DNA of 64,000 nucleotides from CAIWHR01 sp963846855 (GCA_963846855.1 CAWJXK010000013.1:1-64000), one strand, 5' to 3'. Shown: positions 43,735-52,332, numbered from the stretch's first letter. Program-made: numbers and translations. Notes: generated from the letters alone by a model not told the origin.

Positions 43735-44163
43735 GCGAGGCGGGCGAAGCCCAGGGCCGAAGGCCGCGTCGCCGAGCGATTGAGCCGCGGCCGACAGCTT
43801 GTCGCGTCGAATGAGGTGTTCGCGTACGGAGGCCGCGGTATGAGCGAGGCGGGCGAAGCCCAGGGCCGAAGGCCGCGTCGCCGAGCGATTGAGCGCGGCC
43901 GACAGCTTGTCGCGTCGAATGAGGTGTTCGCGTACGGAGGCCGCGGTATGAGCGAGGCGGGCGAAGCCCAGGGCCGAAGGCCGCGTCGCCGAGCGATTGA
44001 GCGCGGCCGACAGCTTGTCGCGTCGAATGAGGTGTTCGCGTACGGAGGCCGCGGTATGAGCGAGGCGGGCGAAGCCCAGGGCCGAAGGCCGCGTCGCCGG
44101 GCGATTGACGGCGGCCGACGACTCAGCACATCGATTGCGGTATTCGCGTGCGGAGGCCGCGGT
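43731..44163 (+). repeat. Tandem 108-bp repeat (four units) beginning at the glcF stop codon
   Basis: Units start at 43731 (109 bp), 43840 (108 bp), 43948 (108 bp) and 44056 (diverged after about 60 bp). Each begins ATGAGCGAGGCGGGCGAAGC and ends GTACGGAGGCCGCGGT. Thus every unit carries a GGAGG sequence eight bases before the ATG of the next unit, and 108 is a multiple of three, so a 36-residue unit (starting MSEAGEAQGRRPRRRAIE) can be read straight through on the plus strand from 43780 to 44214. The minus strand is open too. The first ATGA contains the glcF stop. Short self-complementary segments (GGGCCGAAGGCC) are inside each unit. I do not recognise the element. Confidence 0.9.
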
Positions 44164-44223
44164 TTGAGGGGGCGCTCGCTTTTGCGCACAGCCGTGAACG
44201 CGCATTTGCCGTAAACCCGCCGC

Positions 44224-44703
44224 ATGAGTCCACCGGCAAAATCCCGCGCCGCCGCGACCGTTCCCGCACGCCCCGGGCTGCGCGACGGGTACCGCTATTT
44301 CCTGGCTATTCCGACGCGCTGGCTGGACAACGATTCATACGGCCACGTCAACAACGTGACGTATTACTCGTATTTCGACACGGCGGTGAACGAGCACCTC
44401 ATCCGCGTCGGCGGCCTCGATATCGCGCGCGATTCCGCGATCGGGCTGGTCGTCGAGACACTGTGCAAGTTCCGGAAGTCGCTGACATTCCCCGACGTCG
44501 TCGACGCGGGTCTGCGCGTCGTCAAGCTCGGCACGTCGTCGGTCAAGTACGAGATCGGGCTGTTTCGCCGCGACGATCCGGAGCCTGCGGCGACGGGGCA
44601 TTTCGTGCATGTCTGGGTCGATCGTGCGACCCAGCGGCCGGTTCCGATACCGCCCACCATCCGGAATGCCCTGGAATCACTCGTCGGGGATGCGCTCGAA
44701 TGA
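44224..44703 (+). CDS. Acyl-CoA thioesterase (hot-dog fold, 4HBT)
   Basis: This 159-aa protein is a single hot-dog domain. The key motif IPTRWLDNDSYGHVNNVTYY (about 29-48) carries the catalytic Asp of the 4-hydroxybenzoyl-CoA thioesterase type and the HVNN signature, followed by SYFDTAVNEHL. The rest has the typical strands, FRKSLTFPDVVDAGLRVVKL and VKYEIGLFRRDDPEPAATGH. It hydrolyses acyl-CoA esters; the substrate is unknown. Its TGA stop lies in the first base pairs of the second repeat array (starting 44700), the same arrangement as at glcF. The gene begins after the first repeat array, so repeats flank it on both sides. Confidence 0.9.
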   Translation: MSPPAKSRAAATVPARPGLRDGYRYFLAIPTRWLDNDSYGHVNNVTYYSYFDTAVNEHLIRVGGLDIARDSAIGLVVETLCKFRKSLTFPDVVDAGLRVVKLGTSSVKYEIGLFRRDDPEPAATGHFVHVWVDRATQRPVPIPPTIRNALESLVGDALE

Positions 44704-44950
44704 GCGAGGCGGGCGAGCGCAGCGAGCCCAGGCCCGAAGGGCGCGTCGCCGAGCGATTGAGCGCGGTCGACGACTCACCTCGTCGACTATGGTAATCGCG
44801 TACGGAGGCCGCGGTGTGAGCGAGGCGGGCGAGCGCAGCGAGCCCAGGCCCGAAGGGCGCGTCGCCGAGCGATTGAGCGCGGTCGACGACTCACCTCGTC
44901 GACTATGGTAATCGCGTACGGAGGCCGCGGTGTGAGCGAGGCGGGCGAAG
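44700..44950 (+). repeat. Tandem 116-bp repeat (two units plus a partial) flanked by the thioesterase stop and the GNAT start
   Basis: Units start at 44700, 44816 and 44932 (partial, about 19 bp). They share the opening TGAGCGAGGCGGGCGA and the closing GTACGGAGGCCGCGGT with the 108-bp repeat, but contain an extra GCGCAGCGA segment and a different centre. The centre has an 8-bp inverted repeat, GTCGACGA / TCGTCGAC, with a six-base loop. The two full units are nearly identical. The last partial unit provides GGAGG at 44920-44924 and the GTG at 44932 for the next gene. Confidence 0.9.
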
Positions 44951-45450
44951 CAGTTCGCACGAGCGAAATTCACTGTGCGGAGATGACGTCGGACACGCGC
45001 TCGGCGGCGATGACGCTCCTCGGCGCGTTCCTCGGAGAGGACGATCACTATCTTGCGTCGAGCGCAGCGTACGGCGACGGCGGCCAAGCGGCGCTCGAAC
45101 GCGCGCTCGATCTGTTCGTGCTGCATCCGGAGATCGGATTCGTCTGGCTGGCGTTCGCGGGCGACGACGGCAATCGCACCGCCGTCGGCGCCTGCGTCGT
45201 GTGCCACGCGATCTCGACCTCGAAGGGGACGCTCGTCGCGAAGCTCGACGACGTGACGATCGACGCCGAGTGGCAGGGACGCGGGGTCGGCAGCGCCATG
45301 CTCGACGCGCTCGTGGCGCGCCTGCGTGCCGCCGGCATCACCCGCATCGACACCGCGTGCCACCGCGACAACGCCGGCGCCTGGCGCTTCTACGAGCGGC
45401 ACGGCTTCCTCCCGCTCGACGAGGAGCGGATCGCCCGGGTGATCGGGTGA
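44932..45450 (+). CDS. GNAT-family N-acetyltransferase whose start lies in a repeat unit
   Basis: From the GTG at 44932 the protein is 172 aa. GGAGG at 44920-44924 (seven-base spacing) lies in the repeat and favours this start; an ATG at 44905 and one at 44983 are alternatives. The first seven or so residues (SEAGEAV) are repeat-encoded. The GNAT domain shows the acetyl-CoA-binding loop VTIDAEWQGRGVGSAMLDAL (motif A, Q-x-x-G-x-G), followed by RIDTACHRDNAGAWRFYERH and a C-terminal GFLPLDEE. The substrate is unknown. The gene lies 34 bp before ispD and may be co-transcribed. Confidence 0.85.
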   Translation: MSEAGEAVRTSEIHCAEMTSDTRSAAMTLLGAFLGEDDHYLASSAAYGDGGQAALERALDLFVLHPEIGFVWLAFAGDDGNRTAVGACVVCHAISTSKGTLVAKLDDVTIDAEWQGRGVGSAMLDALVARLRAAGITRIDTACHRDNAGAWRFYERHGFLPLDEERIARVIG

Positions 45451-45484
45451 TGCGCGCCGCGACACGGGGCCGACGGAGCGCGCG

Positions 45485-46207
45485 GTGATCGTGCCCATCC
45501 GGATGGTCGCGCTGATCCCGGCGGCCGGAGGCGGCTCGCGTTTCGGCGGACGGGTGCCGAAACAGTATGCGAATCTCCGCGGCGAGACGGTGATCTCGCG
45601 CACGCTGGACCGCCTGGCCATGGCGCTTCCGCGCGCCGAGCTCCTCGTCGCGCTGGCGCCGGACGACCGGATCTTCGAGTCGAAACTCGCGCCGGGGCAG
45701 CGGGTCGAGGCGCTGCGCTGCGGCGGCGCGATGCGCGGCGACACCGTTGCCAATGCGCTCGCCGCGCTCGCGCCGCGCTGTGCCGCCGATGACTGGATTC
45801 TCGTTCACGATGCGGCGCGGCCGTGCGTTCCGGTCGATGCGCTGCTGCGCCTCGTGGCCGACCTCGAGCACGACGCGGTCGGAGGCCTGCTCGCGATTCC
45901 GGTCGCCGACACGCTGAAGCGCGAAGACCCGGCGCAGGCGCACCGCGTGCTGCGTACCGAGGAGCGCTCGCGGCTGTGGCAGGCGCAGACGCCGCAGATG
46001 TTTCGCTTCGGCGTCCTGCGCGCGGCATTCGCGCGTCCGGACCGCGGATCGGTCACCGACGAAGCGCAGGCGGTCGAGGCGCTCGCGGCGACCGGCGCAT
46101 GCGGCGCACCGCGGCTCGTTCCCGGCAGCCCGCAGAACATCAAGATCACCTACGCTGGCGATCTCGCGCTGGCGGCGGCCATACTCGAGGCACAGGAAAG
46201 CCCGTGA
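45485..46207 (+). CDS. ispD: 2-C-methyl-D-erythritol 4-phosphate cytidylyltransferase IspD
   Basis: This 240-aa protein starts with GTG at 45485, supported by GGAG six bases upstream; an ATG at 45503 is the alternative. The CTP-binding motif is LIPAAGGGSRFGGRVPKQYA near the N-terminus (Arg and Lys contacts), then RVEALRCGGAMRGDTVANAL, the catalytic LVHDAARPCVPVDALLRLV and the QTPQMFRFGVLRAAF region with TDEAQAVEA. It makes CDP-methylerythritol in the MEP route of isoprenoid synthesis. The next gene, ispF, overlaps it by one base, the common arrangement in Betaproteobacteria. Confidence 0.95.
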   Translation: MIVPIRMVALIPAAGGGSRFGGRVPKQYANLRGETVISRTLDRLAMALPRAELLVALAPDDRIFESKLAPGQRVEALRCGGAMRGDTVANALAALAPRCAADDWILVHDAARPCVPVDALLRLVADLEHDAVGGLLAIPVADTLKREDPAQAHRVLRTEERSRLWQAQTPQMFRFGVLRAAFARPDRGSVTDEAQAVEALAATGACGAPRLVPGSPQNIKITYAGDLALAAAILEAQESP

Positions 46208-46686
46208 TGACGATACGCATCGGCAACGGTTTCGACGTGCACGCGTTTTCCGCAGGGCGCAAGCTCGTGCTGGGCGGAGTCACCATCGCGCATCCACGCG
46301 GGCTCCTTGGGCACTCCGATGCGGACGTGCTGGTGCACGCCGTCTGCGACGCGGTGCTGGGCGCGCTCGCAAGGGGCGATCTCGGCGCGCATTTTCCGGA
46401 CACCGACGCGCGCTGGAAGGACGCCGACAGCAGGGCGCTGCTGCGCCACGTCGCCGCGCTGATGCGCGAGGACGGTCTTGCCGTCGCCAACCTCGACACG
46501 ACGCTCATCGCGCAGGCGCCGAAGCTGGCCCCGCATGTGCCGGCGATGCGCGCGAACATCGCGCAGGATCTCGGGTGCGCCGTCGACCAGGTCAGCGTCA
46601 AGTCGACCACGACCGAGCGCCTCGGATTCGCGGGGCGCGAGGAGGGCATCGCCGCTCTGGCGACCGTCCTTCTCACGTCGGAGTAG
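46207..46686 (+). CDS. ispF: 2-C-methyl-D-erythritol 2,4-cyclodiphosphate synthase IspF
   Basis: This 159-aa protein has all IspF marks: RIGNGFDVHAFSAGRKLVLG (zinc Asp/His at DVH), LLGHSDADVLVHAVCDAVLG (third zinc His), GDLGAHFPDTDARWKDADSR and the C-terminal VSVKSTTTERLGFAGREEGI. It cyclises CDP-methylerythritol 2-phosphate. The ATG at 46207 overlaps the ispD stop as TGATG; a GTG one codon earlier is possible. It is convergent with the histidine kinase gene with 5 bp between stops. Confidence 0.96.
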   Translation: MTIRIGNGFDVHAFSAGRKLVLGGVTIAHPRGLLGHSDADVLVHAVCDAVLGALARGDLGAHFPDTDARWKDADSRALLRHVAALMREDGLAVANLDTTLIAQAPKLAPHVPAMRANIAQDLGCAVDQVSVKSTTTERLGFAGREEGIAALATVLLTSE

Positions 46687-46691
46687 CCGCG

Positions 46692-48002
46692 CTACGCTGA
46701 AACGGGGATCGCGACGCGGGCGACGTTGCCGCCGCCCTCGCGCGGCGTGAGCTCGAGGCGCCCGCCGTGCATGCGGGCGATGCGCTCGACGATCGCGAGG
46801 CCGAGCCCCGCGCCGGCGACGCCGCTCGCGTTGCTGCGCGCCGACGATCCGCGCGAGAACGGCTGCTTCACGCGCTCGACGTCCGCGGGAGCGATGCCGG
46901 GCCCGCGGTCGACGACCTCGAGCACGAAGTCGCCGCCGGATCGCGATGTCGACACTTCGACCGGCGGCGCGCCGTAGGAGATCGCGTTGTCGACGAGGTT
47001 GGCGACGAGGCGCGAGTAGGCGGTCTTGCGCAGCCTGACGGGCGGCACGCTGCCTGGCAGGAACCTGAGCTCGTCCCCGCTGCGATGATAGCGCTCGATG
47101 CACGCCTGCACGATGGCGTTGGGATCGACAGGCTCGATCGCCGATTCGTGATCGCCGCGCGCGAAATCGAGAAACTGGCCGATGATCCGGTCCATTTCCT
47201 CGATGTCGTCGACCATGCCCTCGCGCGCGCCGTCGTCGCGCCCGTCGATCTCGATGCCGAGCCGCAGCCGCGCGAGCGGCGTGCGCAGGTCGTGCGACAC
47301 GCCGGCGAGCAACAGCGCGCGATCCTGTTCCAGCTGGCGCAGGTTCTGCGTCATCACGTTGAATCCCCGGTTCAGCGTCGCGATTTCCGACGGGCCGCTT
47401 TCCGGCAGCGGTGGCGGCATCTCGCCGCGGCCGACGCGCTCGACGGCGGCGTTGAGATCGCGCAGCGGCCGGGCGATGTAGCGGGCGAACAGGAACGCCG
47501 AGGCGAGCAGCACCGCGGCAAGCGCGAGGCTCCAGACGATCGCGTGGATCGGCTCGTCCTCGCTCGGATGTCGCGGCAATGGAAAGCCGATCCAGTAGCC
47601 GGTGCCGCCGGCGACCACCCGCACGAACAGCAGCCCGCGGCCGGACGCTATCCGAAGCTCCGTGCCTTCGCCCATCTGCTCGCGCAGCCGGCTCTCGAGA
47701 TCGCGCATCGCGGGGCCCAGCGGAGGACCGCCGGGATTGGGCCGAAGATCCTCGGGCAGGATGCGAACGTCGTATTCGCGGCCGATCCGGAGCAGCGACT
47801 CGCGACGCTCGCGCGCGTCGGCGGCTTCGACCGCGGCGCGCACGGCCTGCAGCTGCGCGATCTTGGTGTCGCCGAAGGCGCGCGCCAGCAGCGCCGCGCG
47901 GTCCTGGCGAAAGAAGAGAATCGTCGCGACGAGCGAGATCGCGACGACGACGAGCAGCAGCAGCGCGAGGCGGCCGAACAGCGAGCGCGGATAGAGCGTC
48001 AC
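46692..48002 (-). CDS. Sensor histidine kinase, EnvZ-like
   Basis: This 436-aa kinase has a transmembrane helix near residues 11-30, a periplasmic domain of about 125 residues, and a second helix near 155-175. A HAMP domain follows (FARYIARPLRDLNAAVERVG). The dimerisation helix has AGVSHDLRTPLARLRLGIE with phospho-acceptor His237. The ATP-binding domain shows the N box (RLVANLVDNAISYG), the D/F box VDRGPGIA and the G box GAGLGLAIVERIARMHGG. It lies 4 bp downstream of the OmpR-type gene, so the two form a standard pair. The organisation is that of EnvZ. The signal is unknown. Confidence 0.92.
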   Translation of the reverse strand: MTLYPRSLFGRLALLLLVVVAISLVATILFFRQDRAALLARAFGDTKIAQLQAVRAAVEAADARERRESLLRIGREYDVRILPEDLRPNPGGPPLGPAMRDLESRLREQMGEGTELRIASGRGLLFVRVVAGGTGYWIGFPLPRHPSEDEPIHAIVWSLALAAVLLASAFLFARYIARPLRDLNAAVERVGRGEMPPPLPESGPSEIATLNRGFNVMTQNLRQLEQDRALLLAGVSHDLRTPLARLRLGIEIDGRDDGAREGMVDDIEEMDRIIGQFLDFARGDHESAIEPVDPNAIVQACIERYHRSGDELRFLPGSVPPVRLRKTAYSRLVANLVDNAISYGAPPVEVSTSRSGGDFVLEVVDRGPGIAPADVERVKQPFSRGSSARSNASGVAGAGLGLAIVERIARMHGGRLELTPREGGGNVARVAIPVSA

Positions 48003-48006
48003 CGCG

Positions 48007-48753
48007 TCACGACTCCGCGGCCGCCGCGTCGGCGCCGTCGTCGGGAACGAACACGTAGCCGAATCCCCACACCGTCTGGATATAGCGGGGATTCGCCGGA
48101 TCGGGCTCGACCAGCTTGCGCAGCCGCGAGACCTGGACGTCGATCGCGCGGTCGAATACGTCGTGGTCGCGACCGCGCGCGAGCAGCATCAGCTTCTCCC
48201 GGGCAAGGGGCTGGCGCGGATGCTGCGCGAAGACCTTGACCAGGGAGAATTCGCCGGTCGTGAGGTGAATCGTCTCGCCGTCGTGGGTGAGCGTGCGCGC
48301 GGCGAGGTCGAGCGTGAAGCGGCCGAACGCGGACTTGCCGGCCGCCGCGGGCGCGCCGGGCGCGAGGCGCTCCGTGTGGCGGCGGAGCACCGCGTTGATG
48401 CGCGCGACGAGCTCGCGCGGGTTGAACGGCTTGGCCAGGTAATCATCGGCGCCCATCTCCAGCCCGACGATGCGATCGACGTCATCGCCCTTCGCGGTGA
48501 GCATGATGATCGGCACGCTCTCGCCGGCGCCGCGCAGGCGCCGGCAGATCGACAGGCCGTCCTCGCCGGGCAGCATGAGGTCGAGCACGATCAGATGTGG
48601 TGGATCGCGCTGCAGCTTCTTGTCGAGGTCGCGCGGGTCGGCCAGCGTCGAGACGTCGAAGCCCTGCTCGGCGAGGTAGCGCGACAGGAGGTCGCGCAGG
48701 CGAACGTCGTCGTCGACGACGAGGATCTTCGCGGGGGTGTCCTTTGTTGCCAT
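48007..48753 (-). CDS. Response regulator, OmpR family
   Basis: This 248-aa protein has an N-terminal receiver domain with the acidic pocket (VVDDDVRLR), phospho-acceptor Asp58 in LIVLDLMLPGEDGL, the switch residues in IIMLTAKGDD and the Lys in DYLAKPFNPREL. The C-terminal winged helix has FTLDLAARTLTHDGETIHLT, then EFSLVKVFAQHPRQPLAREK and the recognition-helix end VFDRAIDVQVSRLRKLVEPD. That is the OmpR/PhoB subtype. The sequence resembles the OmpR group more than PhoB because of the RGRDHDVFDRAID element. It lies upstream of the EnvZ-like gene; the pair would control envelope or osmotic genes. Confidence 0.93.
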   Translation of the reverse strand: MATKDTPAKILVVDDDVRLRDLLSRYLAEQGFDVSTLADPRDLDKKLQRDPPHLIVLDLMLPGEDGLSICRRLRGAGESVPIIMLTAKGDDVDRIVGLEMGADDYLAKPFNPRELVARINAVLRRHTERLAPGAPAAAGKSAFGRFTLDLAARTLTHDGETIHLTTGEFSLVKVFAQHPRQPLAREKLMLLARGRDHDVFDRAIDVQVSRLRKLVEPDPANPRYIQTVWGFGYVFVPDDGADAAAAES

Positions 48754-48945
48754 GGTGCATTAAACGTGTCGAAACGCAAGGCGTGGGCGCTTGGTTGTAA
48801 CCGATTGTAACGCTGCCGCGTGCGCGCAACGTCCGGTTGCAAACGAAGCTCCCATCGAGGGAACGGGCGCGGATAATCGGGTCGAAGGGTCAGGAGCCGA
48901 CAGAAACTTCGCGGCGCCGACTTCAACAAGAGGAAAGGATTCAAC

Positions 48946-49449
48946 ATGACACGCACGTACCGTAACGCTTTCGGGGCCGCCGCGGCCGCACTGGCGCTTG
49001 CATTCGCGGCTGTCCCGGCCTTGGCCCAGCACGGCCACCATGGAGGGCCAGCGGGCGGACCCTTCGGCGATCACCTGGGCAGCGTGATTCAAGACGCGCA
49101 GGCACAGCTCAACCTCAATACGTCGCAGCAGCAGATGTTCGCGAACAACGTCGCGCAGTCGAAGGCGGCTTTCACGGCGGGACGCACGCAGATGCAGGGG
49201 GTGAAGGACGTGCTCGCGGCCGAGCTCGCCAAGCCCGAGCCCGATCTCGCGGCGGTGGCGGCGGCCGGCGACAACGCGCAGCAGCAGGCGCTCGCGCTGC
49301 GGCACCAGATTCGCGACGGCTGGCTCGCGCTCTACGCGACGTTCTCACCGGATCAGAAGGCGGTCGTCAAGGGCATCATCCAGCAGCACCTTTCGAAGAT
49401 GGAGTCGTTCCACCAGAGGATGCTGGAGCGGCATTCGTCGGGCGGCTGA
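48946..49449 (+). CDS. Spy/CpxP-like periplasmic protein
   Basis: This 167-aa protein has a signal peptide (AFGAAAAALALAFAAVPALA) ending near residue 26, followed by a His/Gly-rich segment (QHGHHGGPAGGPFGDH) and then helical sequence rich in Ala and Gln. The pair of Leu/Gln-rich helices (LNLNTSQQQMFANNVAQSKA and LYATFSPDQKAVVKGIIQQH) resembles the LTxxQ-type repeats of Spy, CpxP and related periplasmic chaperones or metal sensors (here as LNTSQQQ and FSPDQKA). The His-rich N-terminus could bind metal. It is transcribed away from the OmpR gene with 192 bp between them and may be a target of that pair. A strong terminator follows. Confidence 0.7.
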   Translation: MTRTYRNAFGAAAAALALAFAAVPALAQHGHHGGPAGGPFGDHLGSVIQDAQAQLNLNTSQQQMFANNVAQSKAAFTAGRTQMQGVKDVLAAELAKPEPDLAAVAAAGDNAQQQALALRHQIRDGWLALYATFSPDQKAVVKGIIQQHLSKMESFHQRMLERHSSGG

Positions 49450-49528
49450 CCCGCTGCAACGAAAAGGTCATCGGCGTCCGCGCGCACGCTCATCTCCGGT
49501 CGGGCGCGAGGGACCGCAAGCCGATGGG

Positions 49529-49561
49529 CCGCCCGGGCAGTCACGCCGGGCGGTTTTTTTT
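49529..49561 (+). terminator. Rho-independent terminator
   Basis: An 8-bp perfect stem CCGCCCGG / CCGGGCGG with a nine-base loop is followed by eight T. It ends the Spy-like gene 80 bp after its stop and precedes the convergent hybrid kinase gene. Confidence 0.92.
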
Positions 49562-49578
49562 GCGAGTATCCGGCGCAT

Positions 49579-51429
49579 TCACGCGCCAGAACGTGCCGCG
49601 CCTCGCGCGCGCGAGTCGAGTGCGCTTGGCGGGATAGGCTCCCGCTCCAGCGCGCGTTCGGCCGCCAATCGCAGGGCCGAGGCGACTACCGGCTTCGACA
49701 GGAGCGTGATGCCCGCGGCGCAGGCCTCGGCGCGCGCCGTCTCGCTGGTGTCGCCCGACACGATCAGCGCCGGTACGGCGCTTCCCTGCGCCGCGCGAAT
49801 GTCGGCGACCGCGTCGATGCCGGACGCGCCGTCCGCAAGTCGAAGGTCGGCGACGATCAGGTCGGCTCGGACGCCCGATTGCACGCCGAACACGGCGGCG
49901 GCGTTTGCCCCCGCGGCGACGCGCGCGCCCCACGACGTGAACAGCGCTTCCATCGCCACCACGACCGCCGGATCGTCGTCGACGACGACGACGCTGCGTC
50001 CGGTGAATGCGGAAGGATTGACCGGCGCCGTCCATGGCGCGGTCGCGACCGCGGGGCGTCGACGCGGCGATGGCCGTTGCGTCGCCCGTGCCAGGGTCAC
50101 CGAGAATCGCGAGCCCGCGCGCGGTGCCGACGCGACGTCGAGCCGGTGGTCGAGCAGCGCGCACAGGCGCCGCACGATCGCAAGGCCGAGCCCGAGCCCG
50201 CGACCCGACGCATGGCGGTGCGGCGCGGGCCCGAGCTGCACGAATTCCTCGAAGATCCGGGACTGATCCGCCGCAGCGATGCCCACGCCCGTGTCGACGA
50301 CGTCGATGCGGATGCCGCCCGCGCGACGGCGCGTGCCGACGATGACTCCGCCGCGCCGCGTGTAGCGCAGCGCATTGGCAATGAGATTGCGCAGGATCCG
50401 CTCGAGCAGCACGGGATCGGTGACGACGGTGGCCGAGGTCTTCGCCGCGCGAAGGACGAGGCCGTGCGCGTCGGCCTGCGGCGTGAAGTCGGCGCAGAGA
50501 CGGACGAGCATCGGATCGAGCGCGACGTCGGCGAGCTGCGGGTGCAGCGCGCCCGCCTCGAGCCGCGACAGGTCGAGCAGTTGCGCGAACAGCCCTTCGA
50601 GCGCCTCGATCGACGAATGGATGTTGGCGATCAGCGGGGCCACTTCCGGGTCCCGCGCCTTGGCGGCAAGCGCGGCGGCGAACAGGCCGATCGCATGCAA
50701 CGGCTGGCGGAGGTCATGGCTCGCCGCGGCAAGGAACTGGCTCTTGGCGCGATTGGCGGATTCGGCGGCAGCGCGCGCCGATTCTGCGACCCGGGTCTCC
50801 ACTTTCAATTCGTGGATGAGGTCGACGTTCTCGTAACGCATGGCGAGCGAGTGCGTGAGCACGTGGTTCAGCTGGCGGCCGAAGCGGAGCACGAAGCCCA
50901 GCACGACGAGAAGCACGATCGCGGTGAAGAGATGCACCTGCCCGCCTTCGAAGGCGACGCGCGCGATCAGCGGGGCGAGCGCCGCGAGCGTGAATCCGAC
51001 GAAGGCAGTCGTGTAGACCGCGGTGACATGGAGGCCGCCGAGTATCACGCTGAAGAGGCAGACGATGAGCAGCGCCTGATGCGGCGGCGATGCGGGGAAC
51101 ATCGCGATGGCGGCGGCTCCCCAGAGCGCGCCGGCCAGTGCCGAGCCGATCGCCCAGTAGCGTCCCCACTGCGGCGCTTCGGCGACGGGCGGCGCGGCGC
51201 GGCGATACGCGCGGGCCAGCACGCCGCGCCACGCCTGGTTCGCGAGAATCGCGGTGAGCCACAGCGCCATCGTGAGGGGAGACTCCTGGTCCCACAGCAC
51301 GGTGCACAGAATGATGGCGCCGAGCGCCATCGAAGCCGTCGTCCGGTGCCAAGAGCGGTACAGGGTCGCGACCTGATCGGCGCGCGCCCGTGCGAGCAGG
51401 TGCGGCGCGATGGGCACGGCCGTCGCCAT
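49579..51429 (-). CDS. Membrane hybrid sensor histidine kinase with C-terminal receiver domain
   Basis: This 616-aa protein has about six N-terminal transmembrane helices (roughly 33-185), with no periplasmic sensor domain; the membrane region itself may sense. The linker leads to the phospho-acceptor helix LAAASHDLRQPLHAIGLFAA (His238), the N box ILRNLIANALRYTRRG, VDTGVGIAAADQSRIFEEF and the G box GRGLGLGLAIVRRLCALLDH. A receiver domain starts near residue 480 (SVVVVDDDPAVVVAMEALFT) with the acceptor Asp in LIVADLRLADGAS and Lys in TLLSKPV. It ends close to the LuxR-type regulator gene on the same strand (9 bp away), so the two form a pair. The SHDLRQPLHAIGLF variant is typical of a subgroup of Proteobacterial hybrid kinases. 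Confidence 0.9.
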   Translation of the reverse strand: MATAVPIAPHLLARARADQVATLYRSWHRTTASMALGAIILCTVLWDQESPLTMALWLTAILANQAWRGVLARAYRRAAPPVAEAPQWGRYWAIGSALAGALWGAAAIAMFPASPPHQALLIVCLFSVILGGLHVTAVYTTAFVGFTLAALAPLIARVAFEGGQVHLFTAIVLLVVLGFVLRFGRQLNHVLTHSLAMRYENVDLIHELKVETRVAESARAAAESANRAKSQFLAAASHDLRQPLHAIGLFAAALAAKARDPEVAPLIANIHSSIEALEGLFAQLLDLSRLEAGALHPQLADVALDPMLVRLCADFTPQADAHGLVLRAAKTSATVVTDPVLLERILRNLIANALRYTRRGGVIVGTRRRAGGIRIDVVDTGVGIAAADQSRIFEEFVQLGPAPHRHASGRGLGLGLAIVRRLCALLDHRLDVASAPRAGSRFSVTLARATQRPSPRRRPAVATAPWTAPVNPSAFTGRSVVVVDDDPAVVVAMEALFTSWGARVAAGANAAAVFGVQSGVRADLIVADLRLADGASGIDAVADIRAAQGSAVPALIVSGDTSETARAEACAAGITLLSKPVVASALRLAAERALEREPIPPSALDSRARGAARSGA

Positions 51430-51438
51430 AGCGACCGC

Positions 51439-52086
51439 CTAGTGCCGGTTCGACAGCGTTTCGACGCTGATGCCGCGCCGCGCGAGCGACGCCACGGCCT
51501 GCGTGCGCGAGCGGACGTTGAGCGCCTTGAGGATCGCGCTGATGTGTACCTTCACGGTGCCTTCCGAGAGTCGGAGGTCGCGGCAGATGACCTTGTTCGG
51601 CTTGCCCTCGACCAGGAGCCGCAGGACGTCGGCCTGCCGCGCCGTGAGCCCCAGCTCGTCCGGCCGGATGTGCACGCCGTCGCGGTCGGGCAGGAGCGTG
51701 ACGTCGGTCGTTCGATACGCGCCACCGTCCCGGACGCGGCGGATCGCGTCGAGCAGGATTCCCGGGTCCGCGGTCTTGGGAACGAATCCGCGCGCCCCGG
51801 CGCAAAGCGCGGCGTTGACGGTCGCCATGTCGTGCGTCGCCGAGAGCACGACGATCGGAACGCCGGGATAATCGAGCATCAGGTCGGCGAGGAGATCGAG
51901 CCCGCGCATCCCCGGTAGCGCGAGGTCGAGCAGGACGAGCGCCACATCAGGCTCGTCGTCGAGGATGCGGATCGCAGCGGCCGCGTCAATGGCACCGCGC
52001 ACCTCGATCTCGTTTCCGAGCTGCGGCAGGAGCTGCGCCAGCGCATCCAGGATCAACGGGTGGTCGTCGATCACGAGGATCTTCAT
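51439..52086 (-). CDS. LuxR/NarL-type response regulator
   Basis: The protein is 215 aa from the ATG at 52086, supported by GGGAGG upstream; the frame runs on to 52191 but that part is low-complexity. The receiver domain has VIDDHPLILDALAQLLPQLG with acceptor Asp54 in LVLLDLALPGMRGL and switch residues in VVLSATHDM and GFVPKTADP. The C-terminal helix-turn-helix is LTARQADVLRLLVEGKPNKV followed by LSEGTVKVHISAILKALNVR, the LuxR signature. It precedes the hybrid kinase gene in transcription order. Its targets are unknown. Confidence 0.93.
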   Translation of the reverse strand: MKILVIDDHPLILDALAQLLPQLGNEIEVRGAIDAAAAIRILDDEPDVALVLLDLALPGMRGLDLLADLMLDYPGVPIVVLSATHDMATVNAALCAGARGFVPKTADPGILLDAIRRVRDGGAYRTTDVTLLPDRDGVHIRPDELGLTARQADVLRLLVEGKPNKVICRDLRLSEGTVKVHISAILKALNVRSRTQAVASLARRGISVETLSNRH

Positions 52087-52332
52087 GCTCGCCTCCCCAA
52101 GGCTCGTTGCCGGGCGAGCGGCGCGCCCGGTGGGCGTGCCACCCGATCGCGGCGGCGCATTAACGGTAGGCGGGGCGCGGCGGATTTGCACCTGTCGACA
52201 TCGACAGGTTTTGCGAGCAGCCGACGAACGGCGCCGGCGGGACGCGGTGTCCGCATGCGGCCGCCATCGGTCTCGGTCCGGGGCAGCCGGCCGACGCGGA
52301 TGGCAGTATCCGCGACGGGCTCTTGGCGACCT

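Noticed and set aside
43731..44163. CRISPR array
   Set aside because: Units are contiguous and about 108 bp with no variable spacers, and no cas genes are nearby.
43479..44225. Long open frames on both strands across the tandem repeats, predicting 36-aa repeat proteins
   Set aside because: The repeat period of 108 bp is a multiple of three and G+C-rich, which keeps several frames open without selection. Residue content (Arg/Ala/Gly) is not protein-like. I list the DNA repeat rather than a protein, though translation cannot be excluded.
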